Assembly: GCA_002733485.1 (NCBI GenBank)
Contig: NVVU01000001.1
Coordinates: 55,590-63,750 of the forward strand
Direction: 5' to 3'
DNA: 8,161 nucleotides
Source: Robiginitomaculum sp.
Lineage (GTDB): Bacteria; Pseudomonadota; Alphaproteobacteria; Caulobacterales; Maricaulaceae
Part shown: positions 1 through 6,864 of the stretch, in pieces
Numbering within the stretch: the first letter of the stretch is position 1
Layout: each line of letters begins with the position of its first letter
Position numbers and translations under genes: made by a program
Notes under the pieces: generated by a model
Told to the model about the DNA's origin: nothing
Seen by the model: only the letters and a program-made list of their open reading frames with translations
The model's database searches: none

Positions 1-647
1 CCGGCGCGGTAGAGGTCGTGGTGATTGACTCGGTTGCCGCCCTGACCCCCCGTGCAGAGCTGGAAGGGGACATGGGCGACAGTCTTCCTGGTCTTCATGC
101 CCGTTTGATGAGCCAGGCCATGCGCAAGCTGACCGGTTCGATTGCCAAGTCTGGGACTCTGATGATCTTTACCAACCAGATTCGCATGAAGATCGGCGTG
201 ATGTATGGCAGCCCGGAAACCACAACCGGTGGTAATGCGCTTAAATTCTATTCCACGGTACGTCTGGATATTCGCCGCATTGGTGCCATCAAACACCGTG
301 ATGAAGTGATCGGCAATCATACCCGTGTCAAGGTTGTCAAAAACAAAGTAGCACCGCCGTTTCGTATGGTGGAATTTGATATTCTTTTTGGCGAAGGCAT
401 TTCAAAAGTTGGTGAGATTATTGATTTGGGCGTGAAGGCAGACATTATCGAAAAATCCGGTTCCTGGTATTCCTATAATTCAGAACGTATCGGTCAAGGG
501 CGGGAAAATGTTCGAAAATTTCTGAAAGAGAACCCGGAAATTCTAGCCAAAATTGACACCCAAATTCGTAGCAATTCCGGCCTGATTGAAGAAGACATGC
601 TGGTTGGTAATGTTGGCAAGGACATGGATGACGTTGTAAACGGATAA
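1..647 (+). CDS. recA: RecA recombinase, C-terminal ~214 residues (5' end outside the window)
   Basis: RecA is the ATP-dependent DNA strand-exchange protein of homologous recombination and the co-protease that triggers LexA cleavage. The reading frame is open from base 3, before any start codon, so this is the 3' portion of the gene. It begins just before the Walker B strand (VVVIDSVAALTP), so the N-terminal domain and the Walker A loop are missing. Visible family blocks are the MSQAMRKLTG helix, the NQIRMKIGVMYGSPETTTGG segment covering the L2 DNA-binding loop, NALKFYSTVRLDIRRIGAIK, TRVKVVKNKVAPPF and the C-terminal domain ending in an acidic tail (EEDMLVG, then KDMDDVVNG). The IGAIKHRDE and KNKVAPPF wording is typical of alphaproteobacteria. 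The gene ends at TAA 645-647 and is followed by a strong terminator before alaS. Nothing in the visible part looks damaged. Confidence 0.98.
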   Translation, partial: GAVEVVVIDSVAALTPRAELEGDMGDSLPGLHARLMSQAMRKLTGSIAKSGTLMIFTNQIRMKIGVMYGSPETTTGGNALKFYSTVRLDIRRIGAIKHRDEVIGNHTRVKVVKNKVAPPFRMVEFDILFGEGISKVGEIIDLGVKADIIEKSGSWYSYNSERIGQGRENVRKFLKENPEILAKIDTQIRSNSGLIEEDMLVGNVGKDMDDVVNG

Positions 648-676
648 ATTCACGAATATCGCAGTTCAAACGTGAT

Positions 677-706
677 GGGCGCTTGGCTTGGCCGGGCGCC
701 CTTTCT
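677..706 (+). terminator. Intrinsic terminator after recA
   Basis: Bases 677-687 pair with 691-701 over 11 base pairs, two of them G-T wobbles, around a 3-base TTG loop. The stem is very GC-rich and is followed directly by CTTTCTAT. It starts 30 bases after the recA stop and ends before the alaS start. This is the expected form of a Rho-independent terminator and suggests that recA and alaS are largely separate transcripts. The T tract is short, so some read-through into alaS is possible. Confidence 0.75.
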
Positions 707-754
707 ATATCATGACCTAGAAGATCATGGATGAATGCAGGGCGGACCGCGAAC

Positions 755-3421
755 ATGCAAAACCTGAATGATATTCGCAGTGCCTTTCTGCGTTATTTTG
801 AAAGTGGTAATGGCAAGGCCAATCACGAGATTGTGGCGTCCAGCCCGGTGGTTCCGCAGAATGACCCGACCCTGCTTTTTACCAATGCCGGGATGGTCCA
901 GTTTAAAAATGTATTTATCGGCGATGAAACCCGCCCCTATCAGCGTGCAGTCAGTTCGCAAAAATGCATACGGGCCGGTGGCAAGCATAATGATCTGGAT
1001 AATGTCGGCTATACCGCACGCCACCATACGTTTTTTGAAATGCTCGGCAATTTTTCCTTTGGGGATTATTTCAAGGAAGATGCGATTTTCTATGCCTGGG
1101 ATTTGCTGACCAGAGAGTTTGCCTTATCAGCCGACAAGTTATTAGTGACGGTTTATGCCGAGGATGAAGAAGCAGCTGTTCTGTGGAAGAAAATCACCGG
1201 ATTTGATGATCGTAGAATTATCAAAATCGCCACCTCTGATAATTTCTGGTCCATGGGAGACACGGGTCCATGCGGCCCTTGTTCCGAGATATTTTATGAT
1301 CATGGGGATCGTATCCCTGGTGGCCCCCCCGGATCACCGGATGAAGATGGGGACCGGTTTATTGAGATTTGGAACCTGGTTTTCATGCAGTTTGACCAGC
1401 AGGCGGGCGGAAAGCGCATGGCGTTACCCAAGCCGTCTATCGATACTGGGATGGGGCTGGAGCGTATTGCTGCCGTTTTGCAGGGCGTGCACGATAATTA
1501 CGATATTGATTTATTTAAAACCCTGATTGCGGCCAGTGAAAATGCACTGCATGTAAAGGCCAAGGGCGGGGCGCGCGCCAGCCATAGGGTGATCGCCGAT
1601 CATTTGCGTTCCATATCGTTCCTGCTTGCCGATGGCGTGACGCCGTCTAATGAGGGGCGGGGCTATGTATTGCGCCGCATAATGCGCCGGGCTATGCGCC
1701 ATGCGCATTTGCTGGGCGCCAAAGAGCCGGTGGTGCACACCCTGGTGCCAACCCTGATTGGTGAAATGGGTGAGGCGTACCCGGAACTGGTGCGTGCCAA
1801 GGCGCTGATTGAAAACAATGTGTTGCAAGAGGAAGAACGCTTTTTGCGCACGTTGGGGCGCGGCATGGGGTTGTTGGATGAGGCCACGGTCACCCTTGGC
1901 AAAGGGGATCAATTGCCCGGCGATGTGGCGTTTAAACTTTATGACACCTATGGCTTTCCGCTGGATTTAACTGAAGATGCTTTGCGCGCCAAAGAAATTA
2001 CGGTTGATAAGGCCGGTTTTGATGCCGCTATGGCCACGCAAAAGGCATCGGGACGTGCTAATTGGAAAGGCTCTGGTGATGCAGGTGATCTAGCGCTATG
2101 GAAAGATGCTATTGAGGACACTCATGCTCCAACAGTTTTTCTTGGCTATAAACAAGAGGAGGCTAAGGCAGAGCTACAGGTTGTCGTCAATGAGGGGAAT
2201 AACGCCTCTTACGCAGAAGTAGGAAGCAACGTAGATTTAGTTTTTAATCAAACACCATTTTATGCAGAATCTGGGGGGCAGATTGGTGATGCTGGCATTA
2301 TCAAATTTGAAACAGATGCCGTTGTTGAAATAAGCAATACAACAAAACTTACCTCTGGACATTTCGTTCACAATGGAAAGGTGATTTCCGGAAAAATTAA
2401 GGTGAAGGAAAACGCAACTTTATCGGTCGATCATACACGTCGGTGCGCCATTCGGGCGAACCATTCGGCAACCCATTTGCTGCATGCCGCGCTGCATCGC
2501 CATTTAGGGGATCATGTCGCGCAAAAAGGCTCATTTGTCGGGCCGGATTATCTGCGCTTTGACTTTACCCATTCGGGGCCGCTAAGCGCCGAAGATTTGG
2601 CCAGCATAGAAGATGAGGTTAACGCTATTGTGCGCCAGAATGCCGATGCGGAGACCCGCGAAACCAGCCCGGAAGATGCCATCAAGGCCGGAGCAACGGC
2701 ACTCTTTGGGGAAAAATATGGCAACACGGTCCGGGTGCTCAGTCTGGGTCAGGATATTAATGATGCCAACCGGCCATACTCGATTGAACTGTGCGGTGGC
2801 ACTCATGTTGGACGCACTGGCGATATTGCGCTGATTAAAATCACCGGTCAGAGCAGTGTGGCCGCTGGGGTGCGCCGGATCGAGGCGGTGACGGGTGCAA
2901 AGGCACTGGAATATGTGCGGACCGAGGAAAAAGCCCTGCAAGAAGCCGCGAAATTATTGAAATCCTTGCCTGAGGATTTGCCCAAACGATTGAAACAATT
3001 GTTGGATGAGCGCCGCAAGCTGGAACGAGAAGTGTCCAAATTGCGCAAACAAGTGGCCATGGGCGGCAATGCGGCGTCCGGTAAGGACGCAGAAAACATC
3101 AATGGCACCGGCTTTATTGGGCGGGTTGTGAACAATGTACCGCCGCGCGACCTACGCGCGTTGGTCGATGAAAGCAAAGAAAAGCTGGGGTCAGGCGTGG
3201 TGGTATTTGCCGCCAATAATGATGGCAAGGCTGCGCTCGCCGTGGGGGTCAGCCAGGATTTGATCGACCGGATCAGTGCGGTCGATCTGGTCCGGGCCGG
3301 CTCGGTGGCTTTGGGCGGCAAGGGTGGCGGTGGCCGGGCCGACTTTGCCCAGGCCGGTGGGCCGGACGGGGCTTCGGCACAAAATGCCATTGAAGCGATC
3401 AAACAATCGCTGGCAGGTTAA
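755..3421 (+). CDS. alaS: Alanine--tRNA ligase
   Basis: AlaS charges tRNA-Ala with alanine in the cytoplasm and hydrolyses mischarged Ser- and Gly-tRNA-Ala. With the start at 755 it is 888 residues, close to the E. coli enzyme (about 876). The class II catalytic core shows TLLFTNAGM (39-47), RHHTFFEMLGNFSFGDYFK (89-107), GDTGPCGPCSEIF and motif 3 IDTGMGLERIA (229-239). The beta-barrel region carries FYAESGGQIGD (from 502). The editing domain has the metal-site HxxxH (H570, H574) and the CGGTH pair (C680, H684). A Lys/Arg/Glu-rich coiled coil and the C-Ala domain with GGGGRADFAQAGG close the protein. I chose 755 because the family begins a few residues before NDIRSAFL; GGCGGA at 741-746 is a fair ribosome site. 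An in-frame ATG at 731 adds 8 residues and has AGAAG at 719-723, so it remains possible. Bases about 2093-2430 differ in composition from the rest of the gene (see findings), but the frame is intact. Confidence 0.98.
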   Translation: MQNLNDIRSAFLRYFESGNGKANHEIVASSPVVPQNDPTLLFTNAGMVQFKNVFIGDETRPYQRAVSSQKCIRAGGKHNDLDNVGYTARHHTFFEMLGNFSFGDYFKEDAIFYAWDLLTREFALSADKLLVTVYAEDEEAAVLWKKITGFDDRRIIKIATSDNFWSMGDTGPCGPCSEIFYDHGDRIPGGPPGSPDEDGDRFIEIWNLVFMQFDQQAGGKRMALPKPSIDTGMGLERIAAVLQGVHDNYDIDLFKTLIAASENALHVKAKGGARASHRVIADHLRSISFLLADGVTPSNEGRGYVLRRIMRRAMRHAHLLGAKEPVVHTLVPTLIGEMGEAYPELVRAKALIENNVLQEEERFLRTLGRGMGLLDEATVTLGKGDQLPGDVAFKLYDTYGFPLDLTEDALRAKEITVDKAGFDAAMATQKASGRANWKGSGDAGDLALWKDAIEDTHAPTVFLGYKQEEAKAELQVVVNEGNNASYAEVGSNVDLVFNQTPFYAESGGQIGDAGIIKFETDAVVEISNTTKLTSGHFVHNGKVISGKIKVKENATLSVDHTRRCAIRANHSATHLLHAALHRHLGDHVAQKGSFVGPDYLRFDFTHSGPLSAEDLASIEDEVNAIVRQNADAETRETSPEDAIKAGATALFGEKYGNTVRVLSLGQDINDANRPYSIELCGGTHVGRTGDIALIKITGQSSVAAGVRRIEAVTGAKALEYVRTEEKALQEAAKLLKSLPEDLPKRLKQLLDERRKLEREVSKLRKQVAMGGNAASGKDAENINGTGFIGRVVNNVPPRDLRALVDESKEKLGSGVVVFAANNDGKAALAVGVSQDLIDRISAVDLVRAGSVALGGKGGGGRADFAQAGGPDGASAQNAIEAIKQSLAG

Positions 3422-3450
3422 AGCCCGAACAGCATATTGAAAATGATTGG

Positions 3451-3480
3451 TGGCGGGCGGCATTAAGCGCAGGCCCGCCA
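3451..3480. terminator. Hairpin between convergent alaS and icd
   Basis: TGGCGGGC at 3451-3458 is the exact reverse complement of GCCCGCCA at 3473-3480, with a 14-base loop. It lies 29 bases after the alaS stop and 7 bases after the icd stop on the other strand. On the minus strand the stem is followed within a few bases by a moderately T-rich stretch (ATCATTTTC), so it fits an icd terminator better. On the plus strand there is no T tract. It probably limits read-through between the two convergent genes, but neither side is a textbook terminator. Confidence 0.5.
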
Positions 3481-3487
3481 ATGATCG

Positions 3488-4708
3488 TTAGGCTTTGGCC
3501 ATTTCGGCTTCGAGATTATCAGCCACTTTTTCCAAAAACCCGGTGGTGGTTAGCCAACTTTGCTTGTCCCCAACCAACAGGGCCAGATCTTTGGTCATAT
3601 TCCCGGTTTCCACGGTGTTGATAACCACATTTTCAAGTGTTTCAGCAAAGTTTACCACATCGGGTGTGCCATCAAGCCGTCCCCGATGGGCGATGCCGCG
3701 AGTCCAGGCAAAGATAGAGGCGATGGAGTTGGTCGAGGTGGCTTCGCCTTTCTGATGGGCGCGGTAATGGCGGGTAACGGTGCCGTGGGCCGCTTCGCTT
3801 TCCATGGTTTTGCCATCGGGAGACAGCAGAACCGAGGTCATCAGACCTAGAGAGCCAAACCCCTGAGCGACGGTGTCGGATTGGACATCGCCATCATAGT
3901 TTTTACAGGCCCAGACAAAACCACCGGCCCATTTCATGGCGCAAGCCACCATGTCATCAATCAGGCGGTGTTCATACCAGATGTCGGCGGCCTCGAAACG
4001 GTCTTTAAACTCGGCCTCATAAATTTCCATAAACAGGTCTTTGAACCGGCCATCATAGGCCTTCAAAATGGTGTTTTTGGTAGAGAGATAGAGCGGCCAT
4101 TTTCTTTGCAGGGCAAAATTCATGGAAGAGCGGGCAAAGTCGAGAATAGAGGCATCAATATTATACATACCCATGGCCACGCCGCTGCCTTCAAACTCAA
4201 AAACCTCTTCTTCGATGGACTGTTTGCCATCGTCGCTTTGCCATTTCATGGTCAATTTTCCCTTGCCGGGAACGATAAAGTTTGTGGCCCGGTATTGGTC
4301 GCCATAGGCATGGCGTCCAATGACGATCGGCTTGGTCCAGCCCGGAACCAGGCGCGGTACATTGCGGCAGATGATCGGCTCTCGAAAAATCACCCCTCCC
4401 AGAATGTTCCGAATCGTGCCGTTTGGTGACTTCCACATTTTTTTCAGGCCAAACTCCTCAACACGGGCTTCATCGGGCGTAATGGTCGCGCATTTTATGC
4501 CAACCCCGTATTTTTTGATGGCCATGGCCGCATCAACGGTGATCTGGTCATCGGTTTCATCGCGGGCTTCTATGCCAAGGTCAAAATACTTCAGATCAAT
4601 ATCAAGATAGGGAAGGACCAGGGTGTTTTTGATCATATCCCACATGATGCGGGTCATTTCGTCCCCATCAAGCTCAACAACTGGATTTTTGACTTTTATT
4701 TTGGCCAT
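3488..4708 (-). CDS. icd: Isocitrate dehydrogenase, NADP-dependent (eukaryote-like homodimeric type)
   Basis: The enzyme oxidises and decarboxylates isocitrate to 2-oxoglutarate in the TCA cycle and yields NADPH. At 406 residues it matches the homodimeric family that includes human IDH1/IDH2 and most alphaproteobacterial enzymes, not E. coli Icd. Substrate-site residues are visible: S94, N96 and R100 in KSPNGTIR, R109 in GGVIFRE, R132 and Y139 in GRHAYGDQYR, and K211 in STKNTILK. Metal-binding aspartates lie in LIDDM (251-252) and YDGDVQSD (D274, D278). R313-H314 in GTVTRHYR are the residues that select NADP in this family. N143 stands where human IDH1 has Asp after YRAT; the other active-site positions checked are intact. 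I chose the ATG at 4706-4708 because MAKIKVKNPVVELDGDEMTR is the family N-terminus and GGGAAG lies 6 bases upstream. An upstream in-frame ATG at 4759 would add 17 unconserved residues. It is convergent with alaS and divergent from trmJ. Confidence 0.98.
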   Translation of the reverse strand: MAKIKVKNPVVELDGDEMTRIMWDMIKNTLVLPYLDIDLKYFDLGIEARDETDDQITVDAAMAIKKYGVGIKCATITPDEARVEEFGLKKMWKSPNGTIRNILGGVIFREPIICRNVPRLVPGWTKPIVIGRHAYGDQYRATNFIVPGKGKLTMKWQSDDGKQSIEEEVFEFEGSGVAMGMYNIDASILDFARSSMNFALQRKWPLYLSTKNTILKAYDGRFKDLFMEIYEAEFKDRFEAADIWYEHRLIDDMVACAMKWAGGFVWACKNYDGDVQSDTVAQGFGSLGLMTSVLLSPDGKTMESEAAHGTVTRHYRAHQKGEATSTNSIASIFAWTRGIAHRGRLDGTPDVVNFAETLENVVINTVETGNMTKDLALLVGDKQSWLTTTGFLEKVADNLEAEMAKA

Positions 4709-4862
4709 GAGTGTCTTCCCGTTTGTCAGTATGAGGGAGGCATGTTGTCTCCCGATCACTGTGTTTTGCGTAAATTTTGTTCTGGCGAAGCGATAGCACC
4801 CGTATCAGTTGGGGAAAAGAGCTTATAGTGTGTTGCACGGTGATAATAACGAGGATCTCAGT
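4709..4862. promoter_or_regulatory. Divergent promoter region between icd and trmJ
   Basis: This 154-base gap must hold the promoters of both divergent genes. For trmJ the best -10 candidate is TATAGT at 4824-4829, which would put the transcript start near 4836, about 27 bases before the chosen GTG. I see no good -35 at the right distance. On the minus strand the same AT core reads TATAAG (4827-4822), so the two -10 elements could overlap, but the icd side also lacks a clear -35. I see no recognisable operator. Confidence 0.3.
4851..4855 (+). promoter_or_regulatory. Ribosome binding site that decides the trmJ start
   Basis: GAGGA lies 7 bases upstream of the GTG at 4863-4865 and is a strong Shine-Dalgarno match. 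The longest open frame begins at a TTG at 4809, but that codon has no comparable site, and the candidate -10 element (4824-4829) falls inside the extra stretch. The GTG is therefore the better start. Confidence 0.65.
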
Positions 4863-5615
4863 GTGCACAATTCACAAGAAGGTCAGCCGGCGATTGTTCT
4901 GGTCAGGCCCCAGATGGGCGAGAATATCGGGGCGGCGGCACGGGTTATGTCCAATTTTGGCCTCACCGACCTGCGGCTGGTTTCCCCTCGCGATGGTTGG
5001 CCAAACCCCAAAGCCCAGGCCATGTCCGCCGGTGCGATCAAGGATACTGGCCCGGTGCGGGTTTATAAAGATGTGGCGGCGGCCATAGCCGATTGTTCCA
5101 TGGTCTTTGCGGTTTCTGCCCGTTTACGCGATATGGAAAAACAGGTTTACGGCCCGGTCAAAGGGTGCGCGTCGCTGCGTGATCACATGCACAAAGGGGG
5201 GCAAGTTTCTCTGCTCTTCGGGGCCGAGTCTTCAGGGCTGGATAATGCTGACGTTGCCTTGTGCGATGGCCTGATCACGTACCCGGTGGATCCGGGGTTC
5301 AGTTCGCTAAATCTGGCACAAGCGGTGGCTGTATTTGCCTATGAATGGCACCTTGGCAGACAGGAAGTGCAAAACGTCTTAAGGCCAGATAATTTGTCAC
5401 CAGCCGCCAATAAAGAAAAATTAATTGGCCTCTTTGGGCATTTGCAAACTGAGTTGGATCAGGCTGGCTTCTTCTTTCCGCCAGAAAAACAAACCATGAT
5501 GATGCGCAATATTCAAAACGCGCTGACCAAGGCCAGGTTAACCGAACAGGAGGTTAGAACCTTTCGCGGCGTTATCCGTGCCCTGGCAAAGGGAAGGGGC
5601 GGCAGCAAGGCCTGA
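4863..5615 (+). CDS. trmJ: tRNA 2'-O-methyltransferase, TrmJ type (SpoU/TrmH SPOUT family)
   Basis: The protein is an S-adenosylmethionine-dependent SPOUT (alpha/beta-knot) RNA methyltransferase. By similarity to E. coli TrmJ it probably methylates the ribose of nucleotide 32 in the tRNA anticodon loop. The GTG-started protein is 250 residues. Motif 1 is IVLVRPQMGENIGAAAR (11-27), with the family Arg at 27. Motif 2 is LLFGAESSGL (117-126). Motif 3 is VDPGFSSLNLAQAV (142-155), which forms the knot and the cofactor pocket. A tail of about 90 residues, with FFPPEKQTMMMRNIQNAL near 204-221, is the extension that separates TrmJ from plain TrmH and supports this assignment. Many TrmJ proteins I recall have FGRERTGL or FGPERSGL in motif 2; here the Arg is replaced by Ser. 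Target nucleotide and tRNA set are inferred. The gene stands alone, divergent from icd, with a terminator just after the stop. Confidence 0.88.
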   Translation: MHNSQEGQPAIVLVRPQMGENIGAAARVMSNFGLTDLRLVSPRDGWPNPKAQAMSAGAIKDTGPVRVYKDVAAAIADCSMVFAVSARLRDMEKQVYGPVKGCASLRDHMHKGGQVSLLFGAESSGLDNADVALCDGLITYPVDPGFSSLNLAQAVAVFAYEWHLGRQEVQNVLRPDNLSPAANKEKLIGLFGHLQTELDQAGFFFPPEKQTMMMRNIQNALTKARLTEQEVRTFRGVIRALAKGRGGSKA

Positions 5616-5634
5616 GCCTGAAATACTCACATAC

Positions 5635-5671
5635 AAAAAAGCCCCCGCCGGCTGGCGAGGGCTTTTGTGTT
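5635..5671. terminator. Bidirectional intrinsic terminator between trmJ and the lipoprotein gene
   Basis: AAAAGCCC at 5637-5644 pairs with GGGCTTTT at 5659-5666. After one C-A mismatch, CGCC (5646-5649) pairs with GGCG (5654-5657) around a GGCT loop. A-rich and T-rich arms flank the stem on both sides (AAAAAA at 5635-5640; TTTT then GTGTTT). It works in either direction: it lies about 20 bases after the trmJ stop and about 18 bases after the stop of the convergent lipoprotein gene. Confidence 0.88.
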
Positions 5672-5684
5672 TATATAAGCGTTC

Positions 5685-6851
5685 CTAGTGTGGAACCCCC
5701 AGAGCATCCATGGTCTGCATGGTCAATTGACCCACAATCAGACCATTGTCATGCTGGAATTTCTCCATGGCACGTAGCGTTGACATGCCAAACACACCAT
5801 CGACACGACCGGTGTTATAGCCCCGACCGGTCAGCGCATTTTGCACCAGTGAAATCAGCTCTGGCGTAGAGTTGGTATCACAGATAACTTCGCGCCATTC
5901 CAGATTGCCACCACTGACGATCCTGATTTTTTCGATCGTTTTGTAAGTGGCGGGGATGGAAATGGTTTCGGTCCGGGCCGGGCTAACCAGCTTGCGCACA
6001 CGAATGGTGGTATACTCAGCCGCAACAATCTCTTCTTCGACCCGTGGCGGGACCGCAATCACCTGTTTGGTAATGGTTTCATACTTGGCCTGAACCACGG
6101 TATCCTGAGTATGTTCTGCGGATACCAGGCGTTTGCGGGTAATGGTTTTGTATTTTGGTGGAACCTCGACCTTACACAAAATCTCGCCCGTTGGCTGGAT
6201 GATGGTCTGCACCAGAGAGCCGTCAGGGCCGTAAAGGCGACCATCATTGCCATGACGATAACCACCGTCGCCGATCAGGCCAGCACCCGGTTTCCATGTT
6301 GTAAAGGCGGGACGTACCAAAACCTGCTCTTCGTATTCTTCATATACGGCAGCAATAACCTTTGAAATTGTCATTTCGGGCTGAACCAGAACCTGCTCTG
6401 TAACGGTTTCATAGGTGGCTGGAATAACGTGGTAGTTTGTGGTCGCTTCCTTTACCATGATGCGCTCTTGCGCAAACTCATATTCTGCCGCGACAATACG
6501 TAATTCCGTAGAGGCAGGAAGATCAATGACCTGCTCGCCCACGGTTTCCGTAATTTCTGGTATAAGGATACGTGAAAAACACTGCCCCGGTTTCGCATTT
6601 GGTGGATATCCGGCCGCAATGGCAATCGAATCACCGGACTGGCTCGAAGAACCATTCTGGGATTGCAGGGTGGTAACCTGGGAAGACAAAGCCGCATTGT
6701 GCGCTTGTGCCGATTCCAGCTCAGTCTGTAATTGTGCAATCCGCGCAGCTTCGCTGTTGGAGTACCCAGATGTGGTTTGCGTTGTCCCGCATGCTGCAAT
6801 GAGCAGGGCGCTGGTCCCCGCCGCCGCCAGTAATACCCGTTTGTAAATCAT
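5685..6851 (-). CDS. Outer-membrane lipoprotein with two four-repeat blocks and a C-terminal peptidoglycan-binding domain
   Basis: This 388-residue protein starts with a short basic segment, a hydrophobic stretch and the lipobox LIAAC, giving lipidation at C21. Gly at +2 fits sorting to the outer membrane. Residues about 32-66 look like a coiled coil (ARIAQLQTELESAQAHNAAL). A Ser/Gly linker follows, then eight copies of a loose 23-24-residue repeat around PATYETVTEQVLVxPA: four at 91-186 and four at 226-324, split by a Gly-rich linker (187-223). The end (331-388) is a PG_binding_1-type domain with VQNALTGRGYNTGRVDGVFG and FQHDNGL. The likely role is to anchor the outer membrane to the cell wall or to act as an envelope scaffold, but no enzyme domain is visible. 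I recognise the architecture from uncharacterised proteobacterial proteins and cannot name the gene. The start at 6849-6851 is chosen because AGGGGAGA (6864-6857) precedes it closely and the signal peptide begins there; an ATG 13 codons upstream would spoil the signal peptide. Confidence 0.85.
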   Translation of the reverse strand: MIYKRVLLAAAGTSALLIAACGTTQTTSGYSNSEAARIAQLQTELESAQAHNAALSSQVTTLQSQNGSSSQSGDSIAIAAGYPPNAKPGQCFSRILIPEITETVGEQVIDLPASTELRIVAAEYEFAQERIMVKEATTNYHVIPATYETVTEQVLVQPEMTISKVIAAVYEEYEEQVLVRPAFTTWKPGAGLIGDGGYRHGNDGRLYGPDGSLVQTIIQPTGEILCKVEVPPKYKTITRKRLVSAEHTQDTVVQAKYETITKQVIAVPPRVEEEIVAAEYTTIRVRKLVSPARTETISIPATYKTIEKIRIVSGGNLEWREVICDTNSTPELISLVQNALTGRGYNTGRVDGVFGMSTLRAMEKFQHDNGLIVGQLTMQTMDALGVPH

Positions 6852-6856
6852 TCTTG

Positions 6857-6864
6857 TCTCCCCT
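6857..6864 (-). promoter_or_regulatory. Ribosome binding site of the lipoprotein gene
   Basis: On the minus strand AGGGGAGA ends 5 bases before the ATG at 6851-6849. It is a strong Shine-Dalgarno match and, together with the signal peptide beginning at that codon, decides the start against the upstream in-frame ATG at 6890. Confidence 0.7.

Noticed and set aside
445..1027. Two overlapping open frames on the minus strand across the recA-alaS junction
   Set aside because: They run antisense to the recA end and alaS start and through the terminator hairpin, with no family resemblance.
2848..3402. 184-codon open frame on the minus strand
   Set aside because: It lies antisense to the alaS C-terminal region, is rich in Ala/Pro/Ser from GC-rich antisense codons, and shows no domain. 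It is a shadow of alaS.
4276..4292. Asn at residue 143 of isocitrate dehydrogenase, where human IDH1 has Asp
   Set aside because: The catalytic and substrate-binding residues checked are all present (R100, R109, R132, Y139, K211, D274, D278). A single Asp-to-Asn change beside them is not enough to suggest altered function.
3881..4429. 182-codon open frame on the plus strand
   Set aside because: It is antisense to the conserved core of icd and has no recognisable motif or ribosome site. It is a shadow frame.
4809..4862. TTG start giving trmJ 18 extra residues
   Set aside because: There is no ribosome site before the TTG, the extra residues are not family-like, and a strong GAGGA precedes the GTG at 4863.
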